NCBI GenBank assembly: GCA_964532405.1 | Contig: CAZHIC010000028.1 | Location: 1-30,486 of the forward strand | Source of the DNA: PALSA-1006 sp964532405 | GTDB lineage: Bacteria > Pseudomonadota > Gammaproteobacteria > Burkholderiales > Gallionellaceae | DNA: 30,486 nt | Direction: 5' to 3' | Part shown: piece by piece, positions 8,183 to 16,338 of the stretch | How positions within the stretch are numbered: the first letter of the stretch is position 1 | Layout of the letters: each line of letters starts with the position of its first letter | Made by a program: the position numbers and the translations under genes | The notes under the pieces: generated by a model | Database searches by the model: none | What the model was told of the DNA's origin: nothing | Seen by the model: only the letters and a program-made list of their open reading frames with translations

Positions 8183-8869
8183 GTGCCAACCCTAGACCCC
8201 GCCGACCTCCAAGCCGTGTGGCTCACGCTCAAGCTGGCGAGCGTCTCCACCTTGGTGCTGTTGCTCATCGCTACGCCCCTGGCGTGGTGGTTGGCGCACA
8301 GCGGCAAGTGGTACAAGGGTCTGGTGGCGGCAGCGGTGGCGTTGCCGCTGGTGATTCCGCCTACGGTGCTGGGCTTTTATCTGCTGCTGCTGATGGGGCC
8401 GCATGGCGTGGTGGGTGAGCTGACCACGGCCTTGAGCCTCGGCAGATTGCCGTTCACTTTTTCCGGCTTGGTGATCGGTTCGGTATTATTTTCCATGCCC
8501 TTTGCCGTGCAGCCGATACAGAACGCGTTCGAGGCCATCGGCAAACGTCCGCTGGAAGTGGCTGCAACTTTACGGGCAAGTGCGTTGGATAGATTCCTTA
8601 GTGTGGTGCTGCCGCTGGCGCGTCCCGGTTTTGTCACCGCGATCATTCTGGCTTTCGCGCACACCGTCGGCGAGTTCGGCGTGGTGCTGATGTTGGGCGG
8701 CAACATCGATGGCGAGACGCGCGTGTTGTCGGTCGCTATCTACAACCATGTCGAAGCGATGGAATACGGTGCGGCGCATGTGCTGGCGGGAGGCATGGTG
8801 TTGTTCTCGTTTCTTGTGTTGCTCGGTTTGTATCTGGCGGGTGGCAAATTTTCGAAGGTGACGAAATGA
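8183..8869 (+). CDS. modB: Molybdate ABC transporter permease ModB
   Basis: ModB is the membrane channel subunit of the molybdate importer. The region beginning VPTLDPADLQAVWLTLKLASVSTLVLLLIATPLAWWLA matches the family N-terminus. About five membrane helices follow. The ABC-permease EAA-type loop is visible as QNAFEAIGKRPLEVAATLRASALDRFLSVVLPLARPG, then AHTVGEFGVVLMLGGNI. The frame is open further upstream (ATG 8153, and back to 8033 through the repeat). I favour GTG 8183 because it has GGAG upstream and gives 228 residues, the usual size. ATG 8153 is the alternative. Confidence 0.92.
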   Translation: MPTLDPADLQAVWLTLKLASVSTLVLLLIATPLAWWLAHSGKWYKGLVAAAVALPLVIPPTVLGFYLLLLMGPHGVVGELTTALSLGRLPFTFSGLVIGSVLFSMPFAVQPIQNAFEAIGKRPLEVAATLRASALDRFLSVVLPLARPGFVTAIILAFAHTVGEFGVVLMLGGNIDGETRVLSVAIYNHVEAMEYGAAHVLAGGMVLFSFLVLLGLYLAGGKFSKVTK

Positions 8870-8879
8870 AAAACCATTT

Positions 8880-8973
8880 CACCACAGAGACACAGAGACA
8901 CAGAGAAAGTCAAAAGCAAAATTGTTTGGCATTTTCGGTTTGGTTTCCTCTGTGTCTCTGTGTCTCTGTGGTG
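8880..8973. repeat. Perfect 26-bp inverted repeat between modB and modC
   Basis: Arms at 8880-8905 and 8948-8973 are exact reverse complements. They are built from repeats of the ACAGAG hexamer type (CCACAGAGACACAGAGACAC) and enclose about 42 bases. The right arm ends within the GGTGGAGG stretch that carries the modC ribosome-binding site. The element fills nearly the whole modB-modC gap. Folding in mRNA could sequester the modC Shine-Dalgarno. It has the look of a dispersed repeat and not of a gene-specific regulator. Confidence 0.88.
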
Positions 8974-8983
8974 GAGGTTTTCA

Positions 8984-10063
8984 ATGTCTGAAATTTCCGC
9001 ACATTTCTCATTGCAACTGGATAGCTTCAAACTGGACGCAACTTTTACTGTGCCCGCCACCGGAGTCAGCGCGCTATTTGGTTCGTCCGGTTCAGGCAAG
9101 ACCACACTACTGCGTTGCATCGCGGGATTGGAGCGTGCGCAAGGGACGCTGCAAGTGAACGGCGAAACGTGGCAGGACGAAAATACATTTGTGCCGATTC
9201 ACAAACGACCACTGGGTTATGTATTCCAGGAGGCGAGTCTGTTTCCTCACCTCTCGGTACGCGCGAATCTGGAATACGGCTACAAGCGCATCAAGCCTGC
9301 GGAACGCAAAGTGCAGTTGGCGCAAGTGGTGGAATGGTTGGGGTTGGGGTTGAGTCATCTCATCGAGCGCGGCGATACGGCAAGTCTCTCCGGCGGCGAG
9401 CGTCAACGCGTCGCCATCGGGCGTGCGCTGCTCACCAGTCCGCGCATCCTGCTGATGGACGAGCCGCTCTCCGCGTTGGACACCAACAGCAAGCAGGAGA
9501 TACTGCCGTATCTGGAAAGATTGCATCGCGAACTGAAGATACCCGTGCTCTATGTGAGCCATTCACTCGATGAGGTGGCGCGACTCGCCGACCATCTGGT
9601 GTTGTTGGAAAAAGGCCGTGTCATTGCCAGTGGCGCATTGCACGAGACGCTGGCACGCCTCGATCTGCCCACTGCGCATTTCGATGATGCGGGTGCTGTC
9701 ATCGAAGCGGCAGTGGCGCAGCAGGATGAGACCTATCACCTGACGCGGGTGGATTTTGCAGGCGGTCATCTGTGGGTGGGGAAAGTGGATCAACCGTTGG
9801 GCACTCGCGTGCGTGCCCGTGTGCTGGCGCGCGATGTGAGCATCGCCACGCAAGCGCCGCAAGGCTCCAGCATCAACAATATTCTCAATGCGCGCATCGA
9901 CGAGATACGCGACGAAGGATCGGACAAAGTGATGGTGCGCATGCAGGTGGGCGATTCGCAGGTGTTGCTGTCGCGCATCACGCGCCGGTCGCGCGACCAT
10001 CTCGGTTTCATCGCGGGGATGTATGTTTGCGCGCAGATCAAGAGCGTCGCGTTGATGCAATGA
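8984..10063 (+). CDS. modC: Molybdate ABC transporter ATP-binding protein ModC
   Basis: ModC powers molybdate import. From the ATG at 8984 (GGAGG upstream) the 359-residue product has Walker A GSSGSGKTT (near residue 30), the Q-loop in YVFQEASLFPHL, the signature LSGGERQRVAIGRALL, Walker B ILLMDEPLSALD and the switch His in VLYVSHSLDEV. The C-terminal third contains the MOP/TOBE-type molybdate-sensing domain (about 285-355, RARVLARDVSIATQAPQGSSINNILNARI). The upstream in-frame Met at 8960 lies inside the palindromic repeat and is rejected. The order modA-modB-modC is standard, but the spacing is enlarged by repeats. Confidence 0.96.
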   Translation: MSEISAHFSLQLDSFKLDATFTVPATGVSALFGSSGSGKTTLLRCIAGLERAQGTLQVNGETWQDENTFVPIHKRPLGYVFQEASLFPHLSVRANLEYGYKRIKPAERKVQLAQVVEWLGLGLSHLIERGDTASLSGGERQRVAIGRALLTSPRILLMDEPLSALDTNSKQEILPYLERLHRELKIPVLYVSHSLDEVARLADHLVLLEKGRVIASGALHETLARLDLPTAHFDDAGAVIEAAVAQQDETYHLTRVDFAGGHLWVGKVDQPLGTRVRARVLARDVSIATQAPQGSSINNILNARIDEIRDEGSDKVMVRMQVGDSQVLLSRITRRSRDHLGFIAGMYVCAQIKSVALMQ

Positions 10064-10489
10064 ACGCCATCATCAATTTCGTCCCCGTATTCATTAGAGC
10101 CGGGGTTTACCTTGCTGAATTAGATTTCTTCACAGGTGCCAAGGTAGTCACCAAACCATGGAGATACTGCGATTGCGAAGTTCATTGCGTGCTTATCCGG
10201 TTGACACACGAGCCTACCACCTATAGTGGTTTGGCATTGGGGAAATGAGTGCAATGATCGCAAGTTCCGCCGTAGAGACCTCGGTACGTGGGGTCGACCG
10301 TATTCATCCTAGAAAAAGCAGTTGTCCACGAAAATCACGAAATACACGAACAAAACCAAAGAGCGCACATGCTGCACAATGCAACCCGATGGGTGAGTCA
10401 CCCAATGAATGCAACCCATTGTTGTTTTTCGTGGATGGACTGAGGTTTTTAGGATTGGGGTCGAATTGAAGCTGGAAAATATCTTGTTG
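10064..10489. other. Gene-free spacer with palindromic repeat fragments
   Basis: No convincing coding region was found. The frame at 10245-10469 has no recognisable content. The right half holds a repeat-like block. TCCACGAAAA at 10325-10334 is mirrored by TTTTCGTGGA at 10426-10435. Two direct copies of AATGCAACCC lie 30 bases apart (10378, 10408). A perfect 13-base palindrome GGGTGAGTCACCC (10391-10403) sits between them. These resemble dispersed intergenic repeats. The left half (10064-10320) shows nothing I can name. Confidence 0.6.
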
Positions 10490-11458
10490 TTATGCCCCGA
10501 ACGATGCGGGCATCGTGCTGCGCGAGAAGCCGCTACGGGAAAATTCGGCATCGACCGCCGCGTAACTCGACAACACTGACTGCGTGGAAATACTAAAACC
10601 GCGATACATGTCCAAGTCGTAATCGGACATGCGGATGGCGTGCGCGGCTTCGCCAAATTCACGAATAAACTCATCCCAAGTGCTGTAACGATCAGGCGCA
10701 TTCTTCTGCATAGCGCGATTGATGACCGCGATCAATTCCTGCGGCAACTCTTTGCGATAAGTCTCAATGGGGATGATCGGGAAATTCAGTATGGCGATAC
10801 GCGCATCGAAATTGTCTTCCGCTGCGAAAGTGTTCTTTCCCGTGAGCAAGCGGTACATCACCGCGCCGAGCGCATAGATGTCGGCACGCTGATCGAGTGC
10901 TTCGCCTTCAAGTTGTTCCGGCGACATATAGGCCAGACTGCCCGCCACCACGGAACCCAATTCTTTGCTCGGTACGGCGCAGCCGAAATCGGTGAGCTTG
11001 GCGGTGCCGTTCGGCATCAGGATGATATTTGCCGGTTTTACATCGCGGTGCACGATGCCCAATTCTGCCGCGTAGCGCAAGGCATTGGCAATCTGTTCGA
11101 CGACAGAGAGCACCGTTTTTATCGGTAGCAGATTGTTGGTGTGTTCGTGCTGATCCAGCGACACGCCATTGGCGAACTCCATCACCAAGTAGGCACCGCT
11201 CTTTTCGTTCAAGTCGGCATCCTGCACATGCACGATGTTTTTGTGGTGCATCTTTTTCCCCAGCTCGACCTCGGTGAGAAACATTTTTCTGAGGACATCG
11301 GATTGGGAGACGTTGCGAAATTGTTTGAGTGCGACCATGGAGAACGAATAGTCACGCATTCCGAGATAGACGTTTGAAGTCGCGCCTTCGCCCAGCTGGC
11401 GAACGATGGAATAGCTTCCTATGCGGAGCGGAACGGACATCAAGTTGGATGGATGCAA
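10490..11458 (-). CDS. Hanks-type serine/threonine protein kinase
   Basis: This is a soluble eukaryotic-like protein kinase. The 322-residue product shows the glycine-rich loop GEGATSNVYLG (23-33), the ATP-anchoring Lys in VALKQF (Lys45), the catalytic loop HRDVKPAN (137-144, Asp139), the metal-binding DFG (157-159), and AYMSPEQ in place of the APE motif. YALGAVMYRLLTG lies in the F-helix region. The kinase domain ends near residue 270. The remaining 50 residues are Ser-rich with no membrane segment or sensor domain. The start is at 11458 or at the internal Met7 (11440). No phosphatase or FHA partner is next to it, so its substrate is unknown. Confidence 0.92.
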   Translation of the reverse strand: MHPSNLMSVPLRIGSYSIVRQLGEGATSNVYLGMRDYSFSMVALKQFRNVSQSDVLRKMFLTEVELGKKMHHKNIVHVQDADLNEKSGAYLVMEFANGVSLDQHEHTNNLLPIKTVLSVVEQIANALRYAAELGIVHRDVKPANIILMPNGTAKLTDFGCAVPSKELGSVVAGSLAYMSPEQLEGEALDQRADIYALGAVMYRLLTGKNTFAAEDNFDARIAILNFPIIPIETYRKELPQELIAVINRAMQKNAPDRYSTWDEFIREFGEAAHAIRMSDYDLDMYRGFSISTQSVLSSYAAVDAEFSRSGFSRSTMPASFGA

Positions 11459-11493
11459 GCAGTCATTGAGGCATTAGACCGCATATGTGAAAA

Positions 11494-11802
11494 TTAAGTT
11501 TCCTGCCGTGCTGCTATTCCTTGCAACAAACTTTCCGGTTCAACCTTACTCCCGCAGACCGTCACGCGTTTGTGCCGCGATTGCCCGCCTTGTTTCAATT
11601 CGACGCTGCGCAGCGGGACTTCAAAACGATCCGCGATGTATCTCAACAAAGCTTCGTTGGCGCGCCCTTCGATGGGCGGGGCGGCGAGGCGTATCTTCAA
11701 AGCATCGCCATGCAGACCTGCCACGCTGGTTTGTTTTGCGCCGGGCTGGACATGCAGCGCCAAGGTGATGATGTCGCCGTTGCGCTGATGCCATGTGTTC
11801 AC
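11494..11802 (-). CDS. yggU: DUF167 family protein YggU
   Basis: This is a small conserved protein of unknown biochemical role, usually encoded after yggT. Family features are LALHVQPGAKQTSVAGLHGDALKIRLAAPPIEGRANEALLRYIADRF and the SRHKRVTV segment. A GTG at 11802 overlaps the yggT stop as GTGA and gives 102 residues, close to the usual length of about 100. An ATG at 11832 is the alternative. The much longer open frame upstream is antisense-like extension through yggT in another frame and is not used. It is the last gene of proC-yggT-yggU. Confidence 0.88.
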   Translation of the reverse strand: MNTWHQRNGDIITLALHVQPGAKQTSVAGLHGDALKIRLAAPPIEGRANEALLRYIADRFEVPLRSVELKQGGQSRHKRVTVCGSKVEPESLLQGIAARQET

Positions 11803-12365
11803 AGCATCCGCGCTACGAGGTGTTCCAGCCATCCGACCGGCACGATCAGCAAGAGCTGGCAAATGATGAGTAACACCAGCACGGAAAAGTCGATGTTGCC
11901 GACCATCGGCACGATGCGGCGCACGGGCTGCAGGAAGCGCTGTGTAAATGCGGCAGCGACAGGCGCAACAGGAGAATGCGGATTGACCCACGACAAGACG
12001 GCTTGCACGAAGAGCATCATCATCAACAGGTAGATGCTCAACACCAGCAGCTTGACCAGTGCCCACGCCAGCAATCCAGGCAGAGGAAACACCGTGTACG
12101 GATAGCCTTGCGCCCATAGCTGTATCGCAAGGTAGAATCCTTCTACGCTTAAAGCCAGCAACAACGAGGCTGTATCAAATCCCCATAGGGCGGGAACATA
12201 ACGGCGCACGCGCAGCACGGCGAAATCGCTGAGTGCCATGACGAATTCGCCGATGGAGTTGCGCATCGGCGCACGCAACCACCCGGCATGGAAGCGCAAC
12301 AGCAACAGTGCCGCGAAGGGTTGTACTAATACATCCAGCAGGAACAACACGGTTTGGTTTAGCAT
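11799..12365 (-). CDS. yggT: YggT family integral membrane protein
   Basis: YggT proteins are small polytopic membrane proteins linked to osmotic or turgor phenotypes and conserved beside proC. The 188-residue product has two YGGT repeats. The first is LLDVLVQPFAALLLLRFHAGWLRAPMRNSIGEFVMALSDFAVLRVRRYVPALWGFD. The second is LMMMLFVQAVLSWVNPHSPVAPVAAAFTQRFLQPVRRIVPMVGNIDFSVLVLLIICQLL. About four membrane helices are expected. Its ATG follows directly after the proC stop, indicating one transcript. Confidence 0.93.
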   Translation of the reverse strand: MLNQTVLFLLDVLVQPFAALLLLRFHAGWLRAPMRNSIGEFVMALSDFAVLRVRRYVPALWGFDTASLLLALSVEGFYLAIQLWAQGYPYTVFPLPGLLAWALVKLLVLSIYLLMMMLFVQAVLSWVNPHSPVAPVAAAFTQRFLQPVRRIVPMVGNIDFSVLVLLIICQLLLIVPVGWLEHLVARML

Positions 12366-13181
12366 TTAATTGGCACTCCCTAATTCATCACCCATCTCTT
12401 TGGAACGGATCGCCGCAGCGTGAACTGCCGCAACGATGTGTTGTTTCACTCTATCATTTTCCATGCTCAGCAGCGCACGTTCGGTGGTGCCGTTTCTGGA
12501 AGTCACGCGGGCGCGCAACACGCTGACATCGTCAGAACTGGCTTGCGCCAATTTTGTCGCTCCCAGAAAAGTATCAATCACCAGACTTTTAGCCTGCGCC
12601 TCATTGAAGCCCAGCTCGCGCGCCGCCTGCTGCATCGCCTCGATAAAATAGAACACATACGCGGGGCCGCTGCCGGACACAGCCGTTACACCGTCCAGCA
12701 TGGTTTCTTCCTGTAGCCACACGCTGCTGCCGACCGCGTTGAGAATGTTCTCGGCGATCTCCCTCTGCACCGGGCTGACTTCCGGTAACGCATACAGCCC
12801 GGTGACGCCGCTCTGGATCAGAGCCGGGGTGTTGGGCATGCAGCGCACGATATTCGGCGTGTTCAGCCAGCGCGAAATATCGCGGGCACGGATACCTGCG
12901 GCGATGGAAACGATCAATTGACCGCCGAGCAACGGAGACAACTGCGCGCACACTTCACGCAGTTGTTGCGGCTTCACCGCCAGCACGATCACGCCGCTGC
13001 CTGCCACGCCCTGCGCCAGATCGGTGGTGGCACGAATCGCAAACTGATTTTTCAGTTTTGCACACGCCTCTTCGCTCACCTCCACCACGCTCAATTCATC
13101 TGCCGCACAGGATTGATTGTTGAGCAGCCCGCCGATGAGCGCGGTCGCCATATTGCCGCCGCCGATAAAACAAATGTTCAT
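12366..13181 (-). CDS. proC: Pyrroline-5-carboxylate reductase
   Basis: ProC carries out the last step of proline synthesis, NAD(P)H-dependent reduction of pyrroline-5-carboxylate, in the cytoplasm. The N-terminal Rossmann motif is CFIGGGNMATALIGGLL. The family block GVTAVSGSGPAYVFYFIEAMQQAARELGF and the C-terminal VTSRNGTTERALLSMEN substrate-site region are present. At 271 residues the length is normal. In many relatives yggS lies immediately upstream. Here the upstream neighbour is an EamA transporter, and yggS is about 9 kb away on the same strand. Confidence 0.96.
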   Translation of the reverse strand: MNICFIGGGNMATALIGGLLNNQSCAADELSVVEVSEEACAKLKNQFAIRATTDLAQGVAGSGVIVLAVKPQQLREVCAQLSPLLGGQLIVSIAAGIRARDISRWLNTPNIVRCMPNTPALIQSGVTGLYALPEVSPVQREIAENILNAVGSSVWLQEETMLDGVTAVSGSGPAYVFYFIEAMQQAARELGFNEAQAKSLVIDTFLGATKLAQASSDDVSVLRARVTSRNGTTERALLSMENDRVKQHIVAAVHAAAIRSKEMGDELGSAN

Positions 13182-13276
13182 GCCATTCCTTCCAAGTCAA
13201 GCACTGAATCGTGATGAAAAATTTCGGTTTAGCCCGCGCATGGTTACTCCTGTTTCAGCGATGGACACTGTATCAC

Positions 13277-14167
13277 TCACGCCGCAGCAAGACGACGCGA
13301 CGGCAACATGGAAATGGTCACGCCGCCCAGCACCAGCAAGCCGCCCGCGAGTTGCGAGGCTGTCGGTGCGGTGTCGATGACTGCGCCGAGCAGCATGGCG
13401 AATACAGGCACAAGGTTAAGGAAGATGGCGGTGCGCGCCGCGCCCAGCCGCGCGATGCCCATGCTCCAGAACAGGTAGGCCAGTACGGTGCCGCCGACTA
13501 CCATCACCAGCATCGACACTGACGCCTTGGCGCCGAGCGCAACCAGATGCGCATCGCTGCCGAGTGCGATACACAGCAGCACTGCTGCGCCAGCGGCCAT
13601 GATCCAGGTGGTGTTCACCAGCGGCGAGGCCTGCGGCATGTAGCGGCGGCACAGCACGTTGTACAAGGCCCAGAAAATATCCGCGCACAGCATGAGCACA
13701 TCGCCAGTGGAAAGCTGCAATGCGAGCAGGTTATGCAAATTGCCGTGCGTAACCACCACCGCTACGCCAGCCAGCGCGACAGGTAAGGCGATGAGATGGC
13801 GCATGCCGGGACGCTCGCCCAGCATGGCTGCGGCAAACAAGGTTGTCAGCAACGGGTTGGTCGCCATAATCAGCGCGGCGTTGTTTGCCGAGGTGTAACG
13901 CAAGGCGTAGAAAAAAAACAGGTTGAACCCGACGATGCCCACCACGCCAAGCATGACGTAGACGCCGATATTTTTGCGCAGGGGAGCGAACAGGTTTTCG
14001 CGCTTTACGCCGACGATGACGAACATCAACATCGCGCCCAACACAAAACGCATGGCCGCCGCCCAGAGCGGAGGGATGTCATGAATCACGTAACCGCCCA
14101 AGAGGAAATTCGCTCCCCAGAAAAATGCGGCGGTTGTCACCAGAAAATAGGTGTTGTTATTTTTCAT
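13277..14167 (-). CDS. EamA/DMT superfamily transporter
   Basis: This is a ten-helix inner-membrane exporter of the drug/metabolite transporter superfamily. The 296-residue product contains two EamA halves, about 8-140 and 150-290. The N-terminal half has FFWGANFLLGGYVIHDIPPLWAAAMRFVLGAML and RYTSANNAALIMATNPLLTTLFAA. The second half has ADIFWALYNVLCRRYMP and LNLVPVFAMLLGAVIDTAPTASQLAGGLLVLGGV. The substrate cannot be read from sequence. It is divergent from the LysR gene that starts at 14265, an arrangement in which the regulator often controls the exporter. Confidence 0.9.
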   Translation of the reverse strand: MKNNNTYFLVTTAAFFWGANFLLGGYVIHDIPPLWAAAMRFVLGAMLMFVIVGVKRENLFAPLRKNIGVYVMLGVVGIVGFNLFFFYALRYTSANNAALIMATNPLLTTLFAAAMLGERPGMRHLIALPVALAGVAVVVTHGNLHNLLALQLSTGDVLMLCADIFWALYNVLCRRYMPQASPLVNTTWIMAAGAAVLLCIALGSDAHLVALGAKASVSMLVMVVGGTVLAYLFWSMGIARLGAARTAIFLNLVPVFAMLLGAVIDTAPTASQLAGGLLVLGGVTISMLPSRRLAAA

Positions 14168-14264
14168 CGCTTACCCCATTAGAAAAATTTGTTGCCGCGC
14201 AGTGTATTTACCGATTTAATTTGGCACAAACGATACTTTCTAAACAGACCGGTTAGGTAATCTA
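14168..14264. promoter_or_regulatory. Divergent promoter region between the EamA transporter and the LysR gene
   Basis: This 97-base AT-rich gap lies between divergent start codons and probably holds both promoters and a LysR binding site. CCGGTTAGGT at 14249-14258 sits just ahead of the lysR start and serves in part as its AGGT Shine-Dalgarno. The same ten bases recur inverted at 16330-16339, the right edge of the R-M insertion. No confident -35/-10 pair is called. Confidence 0.45.
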
Positions 14265-14630
14265 ATGCCCAGACAACTTCCCCCGCTGAACGCATTGCGC
14301 GCTTTTGAAGCCGCCGCGCGGCATCTGTCATTCGTGCGCGCCGCCGAAGAACTACACGTCACGCCTGCCGCCATCAGCCAGCAGGTGAAACTGCTGGAAG
14401 ACCATCTCGGCATGCCGCTGTTCGTGCGCGGCAAAAAGCTCGCGCTCAGTGCAGCCGCTCACACCCTAGTGCCGCTGGTTTCCGAAGCGTTCGACCAGAT
14501 CGAGCGCGCCATGCTGAAAGCGCGCCCCAATACGCCGGGAAATACGCTGGTAGTTTCCGCCCCGCCCGCCTTCGCCGCGCGCTGGCTGATCCCGCGACTG
14601 GAAGACTTCCAGTTGCGCCATCCCGCTTGA
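14265..14630 (+). pseudogene. LysR-family regulator, 5' fragment (interrupted)
   Basis: This fragment holds the N-terminal winged helix-turn-helix domain and the start of the effector domain of a GcvA-like LysR regulator. The reading is PRQLPPLNALRAFEAAARHLSF..AAEELHVTPAAISQQVKLLEDHLGMPLFVRG, then a linker helix, then RWLIPRLEDFQLRHPA. A TGA stop occurs at 14628, exactly where the family sequence should continue with D-I-x-L-R-L. That continuation is found in frame at 16339. The fragment may still bind DNA but lacks almost all of its sensory domain. Confidence 0.92.
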
Positions 14631-14638
14631 GCGTAGGG

Positions 14639-15370
14639 TTAGCTGCGTTTACGGAGAATCTCTCTTTCAAGGATTTCTTTAATAAACAAGGGGATTTCTT
14701 TCTCAAGCGAGTGTGCTTCCGCTTTCAATTTCTCGTAGATGTCAATTTCCTTGCCCTGCCAGACAAGATCAAGCCGTCGAATTTGGCGCGTGGCAATATG
14801 GGAATAGTTTTCTGGATACGCCCAATAACAGGTCAAACAAATTGTCCGATCCTTGATATTTTTCCAATTCTCGCAATGCTCACAAGACCACGATTTTGCC
14901 CGGTTTGCAGAACCGGAAAGCAGCATAAAATCTTCTGGGTTGAGTTCTGCTCCTTCGCCGTCGCCGCCAACTTCGTAAGGAACGCGGTGGTCAATTTGCA
15001 ATTCGCGCTCATCAACTTCTTCAAGATAGATAAAACATTTGCAGCCGTACTTTTCAACCAGTGCATCTTTGATTTTCTTGGATAGCCCTGTTCTACCCGA
15101 TAATTTTTTGAAACGCTGGCTGCTTACATCGCTAAAGCGGTAAGCGGCAATTTCCCGCCCATCGGAACCAGTAACCCGAAAGGTTTCAAGTGGAATACCA
15201 TGTTCGCGCACGTCACGGGCTGCTCGTGGCGGGTGGTTGTACCCATATTTTTCTTTCAATTCCTCTGTCGTGATAGAGCCGTGCTTCAGAATATGGTCTA
15301 TAATGGTCTTCGGACGTTTCGCTGTGACGGAATGGCACAGATCAATAAATTCTTTCGGAAGTTTAGGCAT
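14639..15370 (-). CDS. HNH restriction endonuclease (type II, putative)
   Basis: This is probably the nuclease partner of the upstream methylase. The 243-residue product has an HNH-type core LQIDHRVPYEVGGDGEGAELNPEDFMLLSGSANRAKS (Asp127, His128, then Asn residues). It also has two cysteine pairs, CEHC and CLTC, able to hold a structural zinc. The N-terminal half (LPKEFIDLCHSVTAKRPKTIIDHIL..GSITTEELKEKYGYNHPPRAARDVREHG) looks like a winged-helix DNA-recognition region. The ATG at 15370 overlaps the methylase stop (ATGCCTAA), implying translational coupling. The longer frame to 15442 lies inside the methylase and is rejected. The target site is unknown. Confidence 0.82.
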   Translation of the reverse strand: MPKLPKEFIDLCHSVTAKRPKTIIDHILKHGSITTEELKEKYGYNHPPRAARDVREHGIPLETFRVTGSDGREIAAYRFSDVSSQRFKKLSGRTGLSKKIKDALVEKYGCKCFIYLEEVDERELQIDHRVPYEVGGDGEGAELNPEDFMLLSGSANRAKSWSCEHCENWKNIKDRTICLTCYWAYPENYSHIATRQIRRLDLVWQGKEIDIYEKLKAEAHSLEKEIPLFIKEILEREILRKRS

Positions 15371-16289
15371 AGCGAACTGTGGGCTCAAGCAAAACAAATT
15401 GCCGAGCGTGAGGCTGATGATAATCGGTTGGCTTGTGGGCAAGCTTGTCTGTCAATGCCTGCGAGAGGTACAGAGATTCATAGGTAACCTCATCACGCCC
15501 GAGCAAAGTCGATTGGCTGGAACGCCCCGCATCCAACTCGACGCGGGCAAGATCAAGCGAGGCGGGTAGTAATTCTCCAAATGTCTTATCTCCCCTGCGC
15601 CCATCGTAGCTGACAATATAAGAAATGCCCCCCGCATTCAGCTCTTCAAGTGAGGTAACGAAATCACAGTGACCAATCCCAGAAAAATAACGCTGATCCC
15701 GTTCACCACACACGCCTTGATAGGGCGGATCCATATAAACAAGGTCGGAGGTTTTAGCTGAGGCTAAAACCTCTCTGTAATCCAGAGAAGAGAATCTGCT
15801 TTTCCCTTTTAACAGGGCGGAAACGCCCAATATGTTTGTGCGCATTGTCTCTGGTCGTGTGCCACAACGTCTCTTATCCGGGCTTTGATTAAACATTCCA
15901 CTAGAGTTATAGCGCACTGAACCTTTTACGCATCGCGCCAGCAAATACAGGAAAAGGCGCGGGTCTTGGGTGCGGTTGAAATCTTCACGAATCCGGTAAT
16001 AGTGCTCAATGGAATCGTCATGTTGCGCATTCCAGACTTGCTCATAAAATGAGGCTGTTTCAACCGGAAATTCCACAATCAGCCGCAACAATTCAGCCAA
16101 TGGTTTGTTCAGGTCGTTAATCATGTAAGTTTTTGCCATCTTGCGGGCGGCGGCAGCAATACTAATCGCGGCGGAGCCTGCAAACGGCTCAATCAGACAA
16201 TCAACGCCCTTGGGAACATAGCGCAAAATAACGGTAGCCAAGTTTCGCTTGCTACCTTGGTATTGAATAGGATGTGGAATGCTTTTCAT
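15363..16289 (-). CDS. D12-class N6-adenine DNA methyltransferase
   Basis: This enzyme methylates adenine in a specific site and should protect host DNA from the adjacent nuclease. The 308-residue product has the N-terminal IQYQGSKRNLA (residues 8-18, equivalent of FxGGK), motif I IEPFAGSAAIS (33-43), and motif IV MDPPY (Asp187-Tyr190). The motif order is that of alpha-class Dam/M.DpnII-type enzymes. The length is typical of modification enzymes of this group. It precedes the HNH nuclease in one unit, so methylase is made first. No separate controller (C) protein is present. Confidence 0.9.
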   Translation of the reverse strand: MKSIPHPIQYQGSKRNLATVILRYVPKGVDCLIEPFAGSAAISIAAAARKMAKTYMINDLNKPLAELLRLIVEFPVETASFYEQVWNAQHDDSIEHYYRIREDFNRTQDPRLFLYLLARCVKGSVRYNSSGMFNQSPDKRRCGTRPETMRTNILGVSALLKGKSRFSSLDYREVLASAKTSDLVYMDPPYQGVCGERDQRYFSGIGHCDFVTSLEELNAGGISYIVSYDGRRGDKTFGELLPASLDLARVELDAGRSSQSTLLGRDEVTYESLYLSQALTDKLAHKPTDYHQPHARQFVLLEPTVRYA

Positions 16290-16338
16290 TCAATCATTGT
16301 ACCTGACATAGGCCGGTTTGCAGCGAAGCACCTAACCG

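Larger units (their letters stand above)
14637..16337 (-). mobile_element. Restriction-modification cassette inserted in the LysR gene
   Basis: A segment of about 1.7 kb separates the two halves of one LysR gene and contains only a methylase-nuclease pair. It begins and ends with GGTTAG / CTAACC (14637-14642 and 16332-16337). The similarity continues loosely inward (CTGC and A/T-CGG blocks), giving imperfect inverted ends. The nuclease stop codon overlaps the left end. No transposase, integrase or clear target duplication was found, so the mode of entry is unknown. The exact borders are uncertain by several bases. Confidence 0.7.

Noticed and set aside
10245..10469. 74-codon plus-strand frame in the modC-kinase spacer
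   Set aside because: Most of it crosses palindromic repeat DNA. The product has no recognisable features and no ribosome-binding site.
15371..15442. Longer start of the HNH nuclease
   Set aside because: The extra 24 codons lie inside the methylase gene and lack family character. The ATG overlapping the methylase stop is the better start.
14637..16337. R-M insert as an integron gene cassette (attC-like GTTAGGT end)
   Set aside because: One end fits the GTTRRRY consensus by chance, the other does not, and the two ends are inverted and not in direct orientation. There is also no attC-sized hairpin pair or integrase.
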